From Mesodorylaimus sp. YZB2_4 (taxonomy: Eukaryota > Nematoda > Enoplea > Dorylaimida > Dorylaimidae), in the NCBI GenBank assembly GCA_030248295.1, contig JASANH010000720.1, positions 124,001 through 188,000 on the forward strand: a DNA stretch of 64,000 bases, given 5' to 3'. Position numbers and translations under genes: made by a program. This document shows positions 35,901 through 46,913 of this stretch, one piece after another. Numbering within the stretch: position 1 is the stretch's first letter; every line of letters begins with the position of its first letter. The notes below the pieces were generated by a model. The model was not told the DNA's origin, made no database searches, and worked only from the letters and a program-made list of their open reading frames with translations.

Positions 35901-38590
35901 AAAAGGTGCTTTCGTGTCAGGAAGTGTCAGGAATGATCCTGCATCTCTTGTCTTTAGAAGAGGTACCTTGATTTGCACTTGAATTTTTCTTTGGAGCCCT
36001 GATCACCCGGCGACTGATTTCAGCTAAGGAACCCTTTCAGCTATAATAACCAAGATTGTGGCACCCAGTCCTCTCTTGTGTCTGCCTTCTCTCTTATTTG
36101 TCTATTCCATTCCCAAGTCAATTTCACTTTCGTCTTTGTATATCGCCTTCACCAGGCCCGCAAGTTCTACTGTACATGCTTCACTCACGATCAGTGTACC
36201 TGTAAAATATGCGTACGGTCTAGGTATGAATTGCCTGGATATCAAGGTTATTTTCTTACTTGATATAATGCAAAGAAGTTCCGTTTTTCCTCTACACCCC
36301 GCTAAGCAAGTTCCTACTGTAACTGCTTTGTCTCACAATCGGAGACCATATGAAAACTGACTTCCTTTTCTAGCAAGTGCGTCATCCATCGGGTGCTATC
36401 TCCCATCGGCATCCCCAGAAGGCATGAATGATTGCTTGCTTTCTTTCTGTTACATCTGGGTCTCTGCATCCCTGTCCCTACCGCGTCTGTTCCTCTCGAT
36501 ACTGAAAATGGTTCCCGCTCCTTGTCGGGGCGCACGTTAGGGCCCGCATTCGAGGATATAAGAGCATTAGTCGATAGAAAAGTACGGAAGGAAGCATTCT
36601 AGCTAACAAACACCCTCTTCATCCCTCCTAGACGGTGCTCCTATGTGATTAGTAAAGTCGCTATTGCCCATGCACGCTTTATAGCTTACTATTGGCGACC
36701 TAGTTATCAGACCACAATTGACGCTTGGCGCCATGGAAGGGCGTGGGTTATGTACTAACAGGTGTTAAAGTATGTTTCCCTCCCGATTTGAAAGAATGTT
36801 GGGAGCGATGTGCAAAGAAGCGTTATTTTGCTAATCGCAAATCAATTTTCTAGTTGCTTATGTTGTGGAAAAACAACGCATATGTTAGTGGCACACGAAA
36901 GCAAGCGTGTCATCCCGTTGGGACACACCATTCTTCGTTTGCACTCTGCAAGCGGCATTGTAGCCTGGCTGGCCAAATCGGCGGCACGCGCAAATAACAA
37001 CCACTCACCATCTTACAATACTCATCATTAGTGCCTACCGCTTTGAGGCGCTAACTTGACGCAATTATCCACTTTTATTCCCCACACCACTTTCCCCAAC
37101 TCTTAACAACGTCGACTCGACTCGTAAGGATTCCCCTTTTTATGACTCCATATGGGCTCTTCCTCGCCGAGTTTGAACCTCTAGTTAGGAAGCTGTGATG
37201 GAAAATCTATTTCCTCTCGGCGCCGTGCAATCATTGGTCCCATTAAAGGAAGATGAAGCCGCCTGTTGCGAATTCTTTCATGTGATCAAGGGAAAGGCTT
37301 ATAAAGATTTTCAGATGGGTTATTTTGAACAAAGGAATGCGGGTTTTGTTCTTGGGAGATGTCCAGCATGGGAAATGCAATATGTCCTTGCCAGTCTTGG
37401 GATTCTCACTCGTGCACATACCTTGTGTTTATAATTAGCTAATTACCTATTGCGCGAAAGAGGACATACTGACCTTTAAGAGACACCTCGGAAGCACGAA
37501 ATCACCCTGATTTGGGCTTTGCCGAGTGATAAAGTGATAAAGATTGTATGCTTTGGATATGTTTGGCTACTGATCACGCTTAATCCCAAATGTTTGCATA
37601 GTTGATTGCTAACACCATGCTTCCTTGAAATATTTCTCAGGGATGCATGTGGAGGTCATTCGAGTGAATGCGTCGTCATATGCATGACTAATGGAATGGT
37701 CATTAATGTAATTAGAAAACGGATGGTTTCCCGTCTTTAACCCCCAGTAAATCATGTTCTTTTCATCGCTTTTACTAACTTGAAGTTAAATCAGAAGCCT
37801 ATTTTGTATCAGAAGACAATTTTGTAATTGACTGCTAATATTTCAAGTATTTCGAGGATATATTTATAAAGCTGTCACGCTTCTCCGCGACAAATTTTTT
37901 TGAGACAAAAATTCTTCTGTTCACAGGTTTAAATGATACTTCTGTGCACCCATATTTGATTTGCGATTTTTGATCGCTTTTGGTGTCCATAATTCTTTTG
38001 ATAATAATACTAATTGTAAGACCTGACTACAAATGATTATTCGGCACCATTGACACGAGCAGATTAGCTTGTTGTAAGCTACTCATTATCGGAGTGGGTT
38101 GTGCGGCTTGCAGAGAATGTCGTCATCAAAATCCTTATCACCTTTTAAAATTGACTTCCTTTGCGTCAAGGTTTTTAAAACTAGGAATTCTATCAAATTG
38201 TCAAGTTGCTTTTCGTTACAATATGCATCCTGTGAAAAACCATCCAGCTGACCTGATGGAGGCTGTTGATGCTGTTGGCTTCGAACCCAGTGCGTGGGAC
38301 GGTATTCATGCTTGCCATAGAATCGGTCCATTGACCCTGTTATCGTTCAACAGTTTGGAAAATAAGCCCACGTTTAGCTAGGATATGTTCTACTGTATGT
38401 CCTGCTGGCCCGTAACAAGAAACACGCAAGCGTTCTGCCTCGCCTAACCGGTTGTCCAGCCAAGAGAAAATAATAAAGGCTTAGTGGTAATGTTATTCCT
38501 GCGCGAGGCCTAGGTTATCTTGTACCTTCGCTGATACTTAATCAGTGCCTGAGCCTCGGCGCTAACCGCATGCTGGCTCTCTTCTAGGTC
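32922..38590. other. Intergenic region, no gene supported
   Basis: It holds a G11 tract at 33037-33047 and a repeat C copy at 35375-35525 (ACAGCTGAAACATCAAGCCG; CAAGCCAGGTGAGATCGATT). ORFs at 37195-37434 and 38094-38381 (plus) start with ATG but show no recognised motif, signal or splice context. They could be exons of an unknown gene, but I cannot support that. Confidence 0.5.
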
Positions 38591-38605
38591 AACAGTTTAA
38601 CAAGC

Positions 38606-40387
38606 ATGAACGAAACCATATCGTCAATCGCCGCTGGCCCCGATCGATATTCAGTTTTCGAGATCTTCTCCAGATACTACATGGCCCTATTAATCATACT
38701 TGGTACCTTTGGCAACATCTTCTGCATTGTGGTCTATATGACGAGCGATGTGAAGAAGTATGGCTCGACGAGGTACCTGATCGCATTATCGATGAGTGAT
38801 CTGGGGTTCGTTGTGTGCATGTCATTGACATGGATCAAAACCTTTGATCTGAATTGGCAAGATCTGCCTGGCATATGCGAAGTGTCCACCTACGTCTCGA
38901 GCGTATGCTGCTTCTTGTCCGGCTGGTACGTTGCAACCTTAAGCGGCGAGCGATGTTTGGCCGTGTGTTGGCCATATTTGGCCCGACGGATTTGCACGCC
39001 TGGAAGGACCACCTGCTTGATTGTAATACTTGCCTTATTAGCCATGACAATCAACTCCCCCTTATTCTATGTGGCGAAAAGTGTATTTGACGTAAAAAGT
39101 GGAGAAGCTGGGATGGAGAAAGATAGTGACTATCGATTGAATGATAAATCGACTGATCAGTTATTGATCAATGATAATTCCAATCAGTCATCGATCGAAG
39201 ATGTTGCTATTGATCACTTGATGATTTATGGTTATCCTAGTATCCGAGTGGTCAGTGGGCTGGTGGCGAATCCGTATCAGCTAAGACCAGGAAACCAGGC
39301 GCTTAGTGACAGAACTTCGGTCCCAGATCACAGTCATATTGAACTGACAGGAGGTCGCCCGAAGCAACCGGTAGAATATCATTACGGAATGGAGGAGTCA
39401 TTGATTGATCAGGACGATGTCTCAGATCAGACATCGATAAGTGACATTTTCGATAATCAGAGACCTGATTACGACGATATGCTGGACCCCAACACGAAGC
39501 ACCATTCAGGTGAATCGGCCGTCCACTCAGGTGGGAAGCAATCATATATCGATGGGTCTCAGTCATTAGGGGACGACCGATCGATCGCATCGCCAGAAGC
39601 TGGAGCTTATCACTGCGGTGTCGATCCGAGCACCGAAACAGTGTACAGAGCATTCACTACAGTCGATACGGTCCTCAGTTTTTCCATTCCCTTGGTTCTA
39701 ACCCTCATCCTCAACGTGGCCATTGCTTATCGACTGTGTCGAGCAGCCCGTGAGCGTCGAGCGCTCACTTCTCCCAACCAACCGTCCGTCATTCGCCTGA
39801 CCAGTTCCTCAGTGCACAGTGGCCAGTCATCGTCGTCCAAGGAAATGAGGCCACGCGAAGGATCCAATGAGAGTCAGCAGTCGTCAAAATTCCGCCCCAA
39901 AAAGCCGTCCTATTCGAGCATAAATCGTCGCAATGCTATGACCACAATCGATAACCAGGGCTCGCCTCCAGGTGTCACGTCGCGATTAATCAGGCATCCG
40001 AATAGTGGATCCATAAGGAAAAAGAATTTGGTGGTAGAACGCAGGATCACGTCCGTGTTAGTGGCAAAGTGCATAGCTTATCTCATTCTCAATTTGCCAA
40101 GCTACGTGCATCGCATCGTGCTAGCGTTCGAGGCGCCTGTCAGCGAAGAGGAGCAAGCTGGGGACCAACAGCAGATGGCGGCGAGTGAGAAGGAAAAGGC
40201 AGCCAGCGCTGGTGTGGTTAATGATCGATTATTGGAAATGTTTGTGTACTTATTATTTTACACACAATTTTCCACAAACTTTCTCCTCTACTCATTCAAC
40301 GCTTGTGTGAATGGAGCTGTGCGATTGCGCCGTGATTCATTTCGAAAGTCCATGAATAGTAGAAATGGTCCCGCTCATACAGTATAA
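38606..40387 (+). CDS. Rhodopsin-family peptide-type GPCR (GPCR2), expanded outer loop
   Basis: 593 residues from ATG 38606, just after an acceptor (CTCTTCTAG) that implies a 5' untranslated exon. An N-glycosylation site (NET) lies at residue 2. TM1 carries GTFGNIFC, TM2 ALSMSDLGF, Cys91 starts TM3, and residues 115-117 are ERC in place of the usual DRY/ERY. TM4 ends near 157. The second outer loop then runs ~188 residues (about 159-346), is Asp/Ser/Gln-rich and holds the partner Cys337. TM5 is near 347-375, the inner loop is Ser/basic-rich, TM6 has AYLILNLPSYVHRIV and TM7 has LFYTQFSTNFLLYSF. TM6 and TM7 match GPCR1 closely, so the two are paralogues. AATAAA follows at 40425. Likely a peptide receptor; ligand unknown. 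Confidence 0.9.
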   Translation: MNETISSIAAGPDRYSVFEIFSRYYMALLIILGTFGNIFCIVVYMTSDVKKYGSTRYLIALSMSDLGFVVCMSLTWIKTFDLNWQDLPGICEVSTYVSSVCCFLSGWYVATLSGERCLAVCWPYLARRICTPGRTTCLIVILALLAMTINSPLFYVAKSVFDVKSGEAGMEKDSDYRLNDKSTDQLLINDNSNQSSIEDVAIDHLMIYGYPSIRVVSGLVANPYQLRPGNQALSDRTSVPDHSHIELTGGRPKQPVEYHYGMEESLIDQDDVSDQTSISDIFDNQRPDYDDMLDPNTKHHSGESAVHSGGKQSYIDGSQSLGDDRSIASPEAGAYHCGVDPSTETVYRAFTTVDTVLSFSIPLVLTLILNVAIAYRLCRAARERRALTSPNQPSVIRLTSSSVHSGQSSSSKEMRPREGSNESQQSSKFRPKKPSYSSINRRNAMTTIDNQGSPPGVTSRLIRHPNSGSIRKKNLVVERRITSVLVAKCIAYLILNLPSYVHRIVLAFEAPVSEEEQAGDQQQMAASEKEKAASAGVVNDRLLEMFVYLLFYTQFSTNFLLYSFNACVNGAVRLRRDSFRKSMNSRNGPAHTV

Positions 40388-40424
40388 GCCACAGTTTAAG
40401 TCCCGCTCTTGTCATGTATTTTAC

Positions 40425-40430
40425 AATAAA
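40425..40430 (+). terminator. Polyadenylation signal after GPCR2
   Basis: AATAAA lies 38 bases after the GPCR2 stop codon, within TTTTACAATAAAATATTTTG. Confidence 0.7.
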
Positions 40431-40627
40431 ATATTTTGGGAGGATATTGGTTGCAATATGTTTTGTGTGAAGCATCCCAAAAAGTAGCGACCACAAAAAT
40501 ATGGCATGGACAAGCTCTTCTTGACGTGGCTAATTTCGGCTTTTTTCCTGTTCTGATGTTGAACTTTTGAATGTTTTCTCATCTAATGCTGAGCTTGACC
40601 AGCTCCTTTAAAAATTCTGCCACTATT

Positions 40628-40754
40628 GGGCCATCCATGAAGGACGTCCACCAAAAGCCGCGTTTTTTTGACCTTCCCCTCCCCTATCACCTTCCGTCCA
40701 TTTTGCCTTGACCCCCCCCCCCCCCAAAATGGACGTCCACTATAGCGGACCCCG
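40628..40754 (+). mobile_element. Small inverted-repeat element (MITE-like), family 2
   Basis: It starts GGGCCATCCATGAAGGACGT and ends in AATGGACGTCCACTATAGCG, which is partly complementary to the start. It includes a C14 tract (40712-40725). A related copy in the opposite orientation lies at 44218-44316. Confidence 0.6.
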
Positions 40755-41685
40755 CACAGCCAATATTCATTCTAAAAAAGCATTTCTCCCAGCATCGACC
40801 AATCCGCCGAAATGATGGGCATTGGTCTTCAGTCTAATGCGACTGCTGCATCTGCCGGATTGGCAACTTATAATTTTTCGCCCTCTCTGCTTGCAAATAA
40901 TGCCTAGCATAGGTACCACATACGATCGATAAATCATACTATTGAGTCCCACTTAAGGTGCAGGTGTTCTGCTGAGTTTTCGAAGCGGGCATAGACAGTG
41001 GCAGCGAGAAAACAGGCTCGGAGGAGGGCAGGTTGGTGAGGGCGTAGCGCCAAAGATGCCACCCCCTTTCATATCTTATTTCTTGAAGCATCAGCCGCAT
41101 CGAGATCGGGATCCACGCCGAGGGTCGGATGTCAGTTGATGCTGGCCCTGCTCAGCATCGTCTCTGGCGCCCAGAAGACGGAACAAATAAATTTAACCCT
41201 GGCGCCAGTGGACAATGGCGAGTAGGGAAAGTATCGATCCTCTTCTCTCCGCCAGGTTCAACCGAAGCAGCTTTCGCAGCTGCAGCAGGATCGAAATAAA
41301 ACACAGCTTTCCTGCCGCTAGTCAGGATGGACCAGTCAAGTTGTTGCAAAGCTCAACAGCTTGTTCAATTGCAGTAAAGATCAAGGGACACCCACGATCA
41401 CTCCTAGTATGATTATCCTTTCACTAGAAGCTTTTAACTAACAACTTTTTTTATTTTTGCACTGTCAGTCAGTGTGAAATGATGAAAGGCACGCGAGCTG
41501 GTCCTGGTTCGGTTCAATCTGGTTCGGTTAGGCCCTTGTTCACTTCGTCAGGCTCGTTGGCGGTAATAGATCTTAGTATCGTGATAAAAAGTGGAATATA
41601 ATCGATCTTATTTACCCCACGACGAGTCTTCGATCGATTATCGACGAAGCATCGATCGATCGACGATCGACGCTTCATGATCATG

Positions 41686-44131
41686 ATCATCATCATCATC
41701 ATCATCATCATCGTTTACTCCGTACCCAAGCAAATACATGCACTTGACGGGAGGGAGACACATAAAATTAATCAAAACTCATACTCATGATAAAGTTACT
41801 AAACCCACGAAAAGTCGACCAAGCGTAATCCCATGGTACAGAGTTCCATAAAACCGTTGCAGAAAACACAAAACTCCGTTTGTAAGACTCGAAATTATGA
41901 CTCGGAATAACCAAATGATGTGGTTCACACAATCGCCTGCTAGCACGGCAGTCAGATTTGTGTATAAAACGAGAATTCCCAAAATCATTATGCCCATGGT
42001 AAAGCTTATAAAATAAACTCAATTTTGCACGTTTACGTCGCTCATATAAAGTGGACCAGCCTGCCTTTACCAAGGCATCCTCGTAAGACGTAGTAAAATT
42101 ATTGAGATACAATCGCACAGCAAACTTGTTCGCTCTTTCCAGATGATCAATATCACATTTTTTGACAGGATCCCAAACAGCTGATCCATATTCCAAGACC
42201 GACCTAATACATGAATCATACACTCTACCAAAAACAGACGGAGGTGCATGCCTACCCAGCTTCCTTCTCAATACGCCAATCATTGTATTGCACTTACGGA
42301 CTAAATCTGATATGTGATCCGAGAAATCTAAATGACAGTCAAAAGTGATCCCAAGATATTTTACCTTCGCGAGGAACTCCACTCTTTGACCAAGGACTGT
42401 GATCTTGGGCACCGAATCCAATTTTTGATGACCGTATCGGAATAAAATCGCTTGGAATTTTTCGACGCTAAAATCCAAACCAGAATCTCTAACCCAAGTG
42501 CAAATAAAATCGACCATTGATTGCATCACTCCTTCAATATCTTGTTTTGACTCGACTGGAACAAATAAAGCTAAATCGTCTGCGTAGGCTTGAAGAAGGG
42601 CGTCTCGAAATCTTCGGGAAAATTCTTCTAGCAGCGGGTCGATAAACGCTACGAATAATGTGGGACCCAAGATAGACCCTTGTGGGACCCCACTGGTCAC
42701 GGCCGAAACGTCCGATGAACAATTGCCAATTACAACCCGTTGCGACCGGCCAGTTAAATATGACAACAGCCATCGGATGATCTTCACAGGTAAGCGATGA
42801 TAAGTCGAAAGACGCTCAAGCAGGGTTGAATGCTGAACTTGATCGAAGGCTTTTTTAATGTCCAGAAATAGACCAACCACAAATTTATAACTCTTTGACA
42901 CTTTCGTTTTCTTCGAATTAAGGGCGTCATGGACGTATTGCGTGGCATTTAAGAGAGCACTATTTGTGCCCCGACGTCTACAAAAACCATGCTGGCGAGG
43001 CGAAAGGCGTAGTTTTCGGCGTAAAATATCTTCGACATGACGCTCTAGTAGCTTTGAGAGTATGGAAAGAAGTGAAATTGGCCGGAAAGATTTCACTTTG
43101 TTCTTTTCTCCAGCCTTGGGAATCGGCACGACCTTGGCGCATTTCCATACTTCGGGAAATTGCTCTTCCTGAATCGAACGATTAAAAAGAAGCGTCAGTG
43201 CCGGAATGATCGAAGGGGCGATATTACGGATAATCTGTGGCGAGAGTCCATCCTCACAGGGGCATGCTCACCTTCATCTGATTGATTTGTCTTCGAACAA
43301 AGGCCTCACTGACCGAATAATCGATGAGATCGTCAGGATCATCTGCGGGTGGATGAAAGTTGATAGAATTAGCCGGCGTAAAGTTAGTCGAAAAATATTG
43401 ATTCAAAGCATTCGCTTTCTCCGCATTGCTGAGGAGAGGTCGATCAAAATCGTCGACCAGAACGGGCAATTTGCGATCTTCATTTGATAATCTTTTGTAA
43501 GCCTGCCAAAACGCTGCCGAGTTGTCACAGTTCGTAAATGTTGCGGCAATAAATTCCCCTTTCGCCTTTCGAATCGCTTTCTTGCACTGGGATTGCAATG
43601 AGAAAAATAACTGTCGATCCAAACTAGAACCAGTACGCTTCCATACCTTGTATGCGGAATTTTTCCGTCGGATCAATGCCAAAATGTCGGCCGAAATCCA
43701 AGAGTTTCGTTTGTCCAAACGAATCATTTTCCTAGGCACCAAGGCGGTCAAGGTATCGAGGACTGAATTTGTCAAGGAGACACAAGCTGAATCGACAGAG
43801 TCGGCACATTCCACTATTTGGCACAAATCCAGTTGCCGAAGACGATCATTTACGGCGGTCCAATCGGCTCGTTTAATCAACCAAATGTGACGTGTCTCAG
43901 GCTGTCTTTTGGTAGTAAGACCACGTATTGAGACCGACAATGCGTTGTGGTCAGAAAACGGTGGCAAGATCGTGGTTGAAATGTGTCGAGAAGAGTCACC
44001 GAAAATGACCAAGTCCAGTAGGGTCTTGCCATGCCGGGTGGGGCCAATAACTGTCTGCGTACCGCCAGTAGCAGACAAAAGGTGCAATAAGCGGCGCCTG
44101 GCAGGGGAATCGCTCAAGGTTTACCCCCATC
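41686..44131 (-). mobile_element. Degraded non-LTR retrotransposon (jockey/CR1-like LINE)
   Basis: On the minus strand the element runs from the end of an endonuclease domain (HGKTLLDLVIFGD; FSDHNALSV), through a linker, to a complete reverse transcriptase and the usual C-terminal part (FVFSATVLWNSVP). It is truncated at its 5' end near 44.13 kb, where the frame meets a stop. The 3' end is a short untranslated stretch followed by an ATC/GAT trinucleotide run (41688-41712), probably the simple-repeat tail of the element. Family placement (jockey, CR1 or L2) is from memory of motif style and is not decisive. Confidence 0.88.
41768..44117 (-). pseudogene. LINE endonuclease/reverse-transcriptase ORF with one frameshift
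   Basis: The upstream frame (44117-43254) ends after NQMKVSMPL at a stop. The reading continues in another frame with CEDGLSPQIIRNIAP and EQFPEVWKCAKVVPIPK into the reverse transcriptase (43129-41768). RT blocks visible are FRPISLLS, FLDIKKAFDQV, SGVPQGSILGP and YADDLALF, the last with the catalytic Asp pair. The break lies close to 43260, near a CCCC run. The catalytic motifs are intact, so decay is recent. Confidence 0.85.
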
Positions 44132-44217
44132 ATGATTTAAATATTAGTGATTTTTAATCTAGAACGTCTTAATTAATGATAATTCTGCTAACTTTCTGAG
44201 ATATCTCCCATCAATTT

Positions 44218-44316
44218 TGTAAAGTGGACGTTCACTCGGCTTCAGCCTCCGCCCTCCCCCATCCCATCCACTTTCCGCTCACCCCCATAGGGTGGACGTC
44301 CTTTATGGATGGCCCC
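44218..44316 (-). mobile_element. Small inverted-repeat element (MITE-like), family 2
   Basis: Reversed, it reads GGGGCCATCCATAAAGGACG and ends near TGAACGTCCACTTTAC. It matches the terminal sequence at 40628 in inverted orientation. Confidence 0.55.
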
Positions 44317-44667
44317 TATGACAATGGTTGTCGCCTTCACAGAAGATCAGACCGAAGCACGAATAAATGAAATTAATTTGAGTTTTTAGCGGAATCGCTA
44401 ACCTTCCAGACGCTCTGTCAGGCTCACTAAATTAGTGAGAAAACTGTCTAAAACAGGAAACGCCAATTTTCCCCGCGAATCGTAAAAAGACTCGCAAGTT
44501 GTACTGCACTGGTAAATCAGTCGAAACAAGATGCAAACTGAGATCATCTCTCGTTCACAAGATATCTTACAAACTGTACCAGAAGGGTCAAAATATGCTC
44601 TTGAGAAGTAAAAAGTTTTGGTTTAGCTTTCACCGACACAAATAATTCTCTGACTTAAGCTAACGAT

Positions 44668-44770
44668 AAAGGCGCATTTATAGTCGACAAAATTTCTACT
44701 CCTACCCCTAGGGTTGGTGTAATGGTCATATACTTAAGCGTATGCTATTACTCCTACCCAGGGGAAAAAA
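44668..44770 (+). mobile_element. MITE family 1, right end degraded
   Basis: AAAGGCGCATTTATAGTCGA, then CAAAATTTCTACTCCTACCC, matches the left arm of the complete copy at 48916. The right arm stops at CTCCTACCCAGGGG. Confidence 0.75.
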
Positions 44771-44873
44771 TAAGACCCACATACGTGCGGCAACACACAG
44801 CTGCACTACGAGTTACAACACAATAAATGCGGGAAAATTTGAATTTTTTTGTTGTGCTATACAAATGATCGTT

Positions 44874-45953
44874 TCACTTTTGTTTTTGGACGTTTTGTTT
44901 CCTTTCATATTTCTGATCCCACATCGATTCCAATTGACCGAATCGCATCTGCCCGTCTCTTCGTATTCCGTAATGTTGCCTCGGGTCTGTTGCACTTATG
45001 CTTTGAACAGTTGTCGTAATCGCATTCAGGGGCTTTGTATTCACTTTAGCCTTTCTTCCGCGAAAAATAACGAGCCTTACTTTTTTGTTATTTCTAATAA
45101 ATAAAATTGGATAAATGAAGTTAAAAATCAAATCTATCCCATCCAAGGTTATGTCACTCATGTTTCTGGCATAATCCACAAGTTCCGGGTTCGTTTTGGA
45201 AATGAATGGCAAAAACACATAGTCGGATATAAAGTCTAATGTCCATGATAGACTGGAAAATAATAAATGATATTTCAAAATGGGGAACATGGTTTTCGTA
45301 AAACTTTTCACTTGTCGCAGTCTGAAGCGAGCACTTAATTGATGTTGGGCCTGCCTAGCGGCGAAGTCATCTTGTAGCCGTCGACTAGCTAATTTAGCTT
45401 TGTGAAGGTGGTATGTCGTCGCCACCAATAACAAGGTCATGTATACATAACCCAATATACGAGTGTATATGATCTCGATGAAGATACCACCGTCGCCACG
45501 GGGTGTTACGGGCAGTAGAGCCAAAATCATACAAAATATGTACACCGAAATACATTCATAGAAAGCCTTGAATTTAGATTTTTTCAAACCACCTGTATAG
45601 AATCGATGAAGTGTACTTGAACAAGTGTAAGCTAACAGGAGGAAAAAGAAGAAGGTGCCGATCGAGCAGGTATCGCCGACCACGTTTATCCAACGAGCGG
45701 CTGGCACATTGTAAACATTGCGCAGGTAATAATTACACAAACGAGAAATGGGCTCGAAAAGATTTTCCAGCGATTCCAGAAGGACGCTAGTGGTTAAAAA
45801 TATGGCAAGAATTTGCTCATACGCATCCCACGTTTTCACTTGATATTGAGCGTAAATTAGAACCGAGCACCCCAAAACACCGAATACGCACAAGAGAAAT
45901 TCGAGAGAGGCGGCCGCGCAGAATAATTTGGAATAGCTCGATTCAAAGGCGAA
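44874..45953 (-). CDS. Divergent serpentine receptor (chemoreceptor-like), 5' exon not found
   Basis: A single open exon begins at an acceptor (TTTAATTTTAG) and encodes about 359 residues to TGA at 44874. It starts with FAFESSYSKLFCAAASLEFL, so an upstream exon with the start codon is missing. Around seven hydrophobic segments are visible: CVFGVLGCSVLIYAQY, QILAIFLTTSVLLE, IGTFFFFLLLAYTC, ISVYIFCMILALLPV, ILGYVYMTLLLVATTY, a segment around LLFSSLSWTLDFISDYV, and LIFNFIYPILFI. The block LSARFRLRQVKSFTKTMFPI before the sixth helix resembles the region before TM6 in nematode Sra/Srab-type receptors. There is no DRY box. It probably acts in the plasma membrane as a sensory receptor; this is family inference. 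Confidence 0.65.
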   Translation of the reverse strand, partial: FAFESSYSKLFCAAASLEFLLCVFGVLGCSVLIYAQYQVKTWDAYEQILAIFLTTSVLLESLENLFEPISRLCNYYLRNVYNVPAARWINVVGDTCSIGTFFFFLLLAYTCSSTLHRFYTGGLKKSKFKAFYECISVYIFCMILALLPVTPRGDGGIFIEIIYTRILGYVYMTLLLVATTYHLHKAKLASRRLQDDFAARQAQHQLSARFRLRQVKSFTKTMFPILKYHLLFSSLSWTLDFISDYVFLPFISKTNPELVDYARNMSDITLDGIDLIFNFIYPILFIRNNKKVRLVIFRGRKAKVNTKPLNAITTTVQSISATDPRQHYGIRRDGQMRFGQLESMWDQKYERKQNVQKQK

Positions 45954-46726
45954 CTAAAATTAGAAAAATTTAAGTCTGACTGTTTGCAGCATCATATTGT
46001 AAACTGTACGATGCACGTGCTTCAGTCAAGGTTATTATTGTTTTTGTGCGCTCTGAAGGGGGGGATAGGGCGCCATTTGAGAAACTGCGATCGATTTCAA
46101 CAATTTTTGGTAGCAGCGCACCCTGTCTATCAACCAGCACGCCTACAAAACGATTTTACATGACATCAGAGGGTTGTAGAGCCACTGTACATATCCAGAT
46201 AAAATGATTTTGCCCCGACCTACAATATGAGATGCGATGGGGCCATGGGCCCAACAGACCAGCTATACTGTAGATTTTAAGCCGTCGATCCCGCCAAATA
46301 GACCTAATTGCAACCAAGCCGAGAACATGGACATGCAAGGGGCCCTTGTGGTGGTTATTCGAAATCTGACGGGGACGAAATATCCTACGGACGAATTTCC
46401 AAAGACGAATTGACATAATCGAATTTCCAGGGTCTGTAGTTTAGCGCAGGGGCATAGTCAGGATTTGCGGTATGGGGGTGGGGGGGGGGGGTGCTCGATT
46501 GAAAAAATTAATACATGTCAATTTTAGCAGTGAGAGAGGGTGGGCCCGCCGAAGGCGAAAAATCTGGGGTTTGGCTCCCAGAAATTGATTTTTTCACTAT
46601 AACCCACCCATATAGTTAATTACCACAACTTCAACTTGTGTGCGGGGCGCAGGGTATGTGGAATAATGTGTGCAGGTAACTTTTTCAGGGGATGGTGGGG
46701 GTTATTTACACCCTTGTAACCCCGCC

Positions 46727-46913
46727 CCCCGGCTGCGCGCCTGTAGCGATTAAGGTGTCTACCTCTCACGCTGGGCGCGCATTTACAGGGGAACAGGGGA
46801 GGGTTCGACTCCCGCCTCGGTAAAAAATGATTGTCAGTTTTTGTGTTCCTTACCCCACGAGTGCGTTGTATGGCGCTTGGCTATGAATAAAGTATGACAT
46901 GACATGACATGAC
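46727..46913 (+). mobile_element. SINE-B, full length with CATGA tail
   Basis: The head has box A in GTAGCGATTAAGGTGTCTAC and box B GGTTCGACTCCCGCC. It continues through CGAGTGCGTTGTATGGCGCT and ends with AGTATGACATGACATGACAT. A G12 tract lies upstream at 46480-46491. Confidence 0.75.

Noticed and set aside
37195..37434. 79-codon ORF beginning MENLFPLGAVQSLVPL
   Set aside because: Plausible composition but no signal, domain, splice context or repeat in the window; not enough to call.
41514..41711. ORF starting with a long Met run
   Set aside because: It is a translation of the ATC/GAT trinucleotide tail of the LINE.
41686..41712. CRISPR or satellite array at the trinucleotide run
   Set aside because: Simple ATC microsatellite without spacers, best explained as the 3' tail of the LINE.
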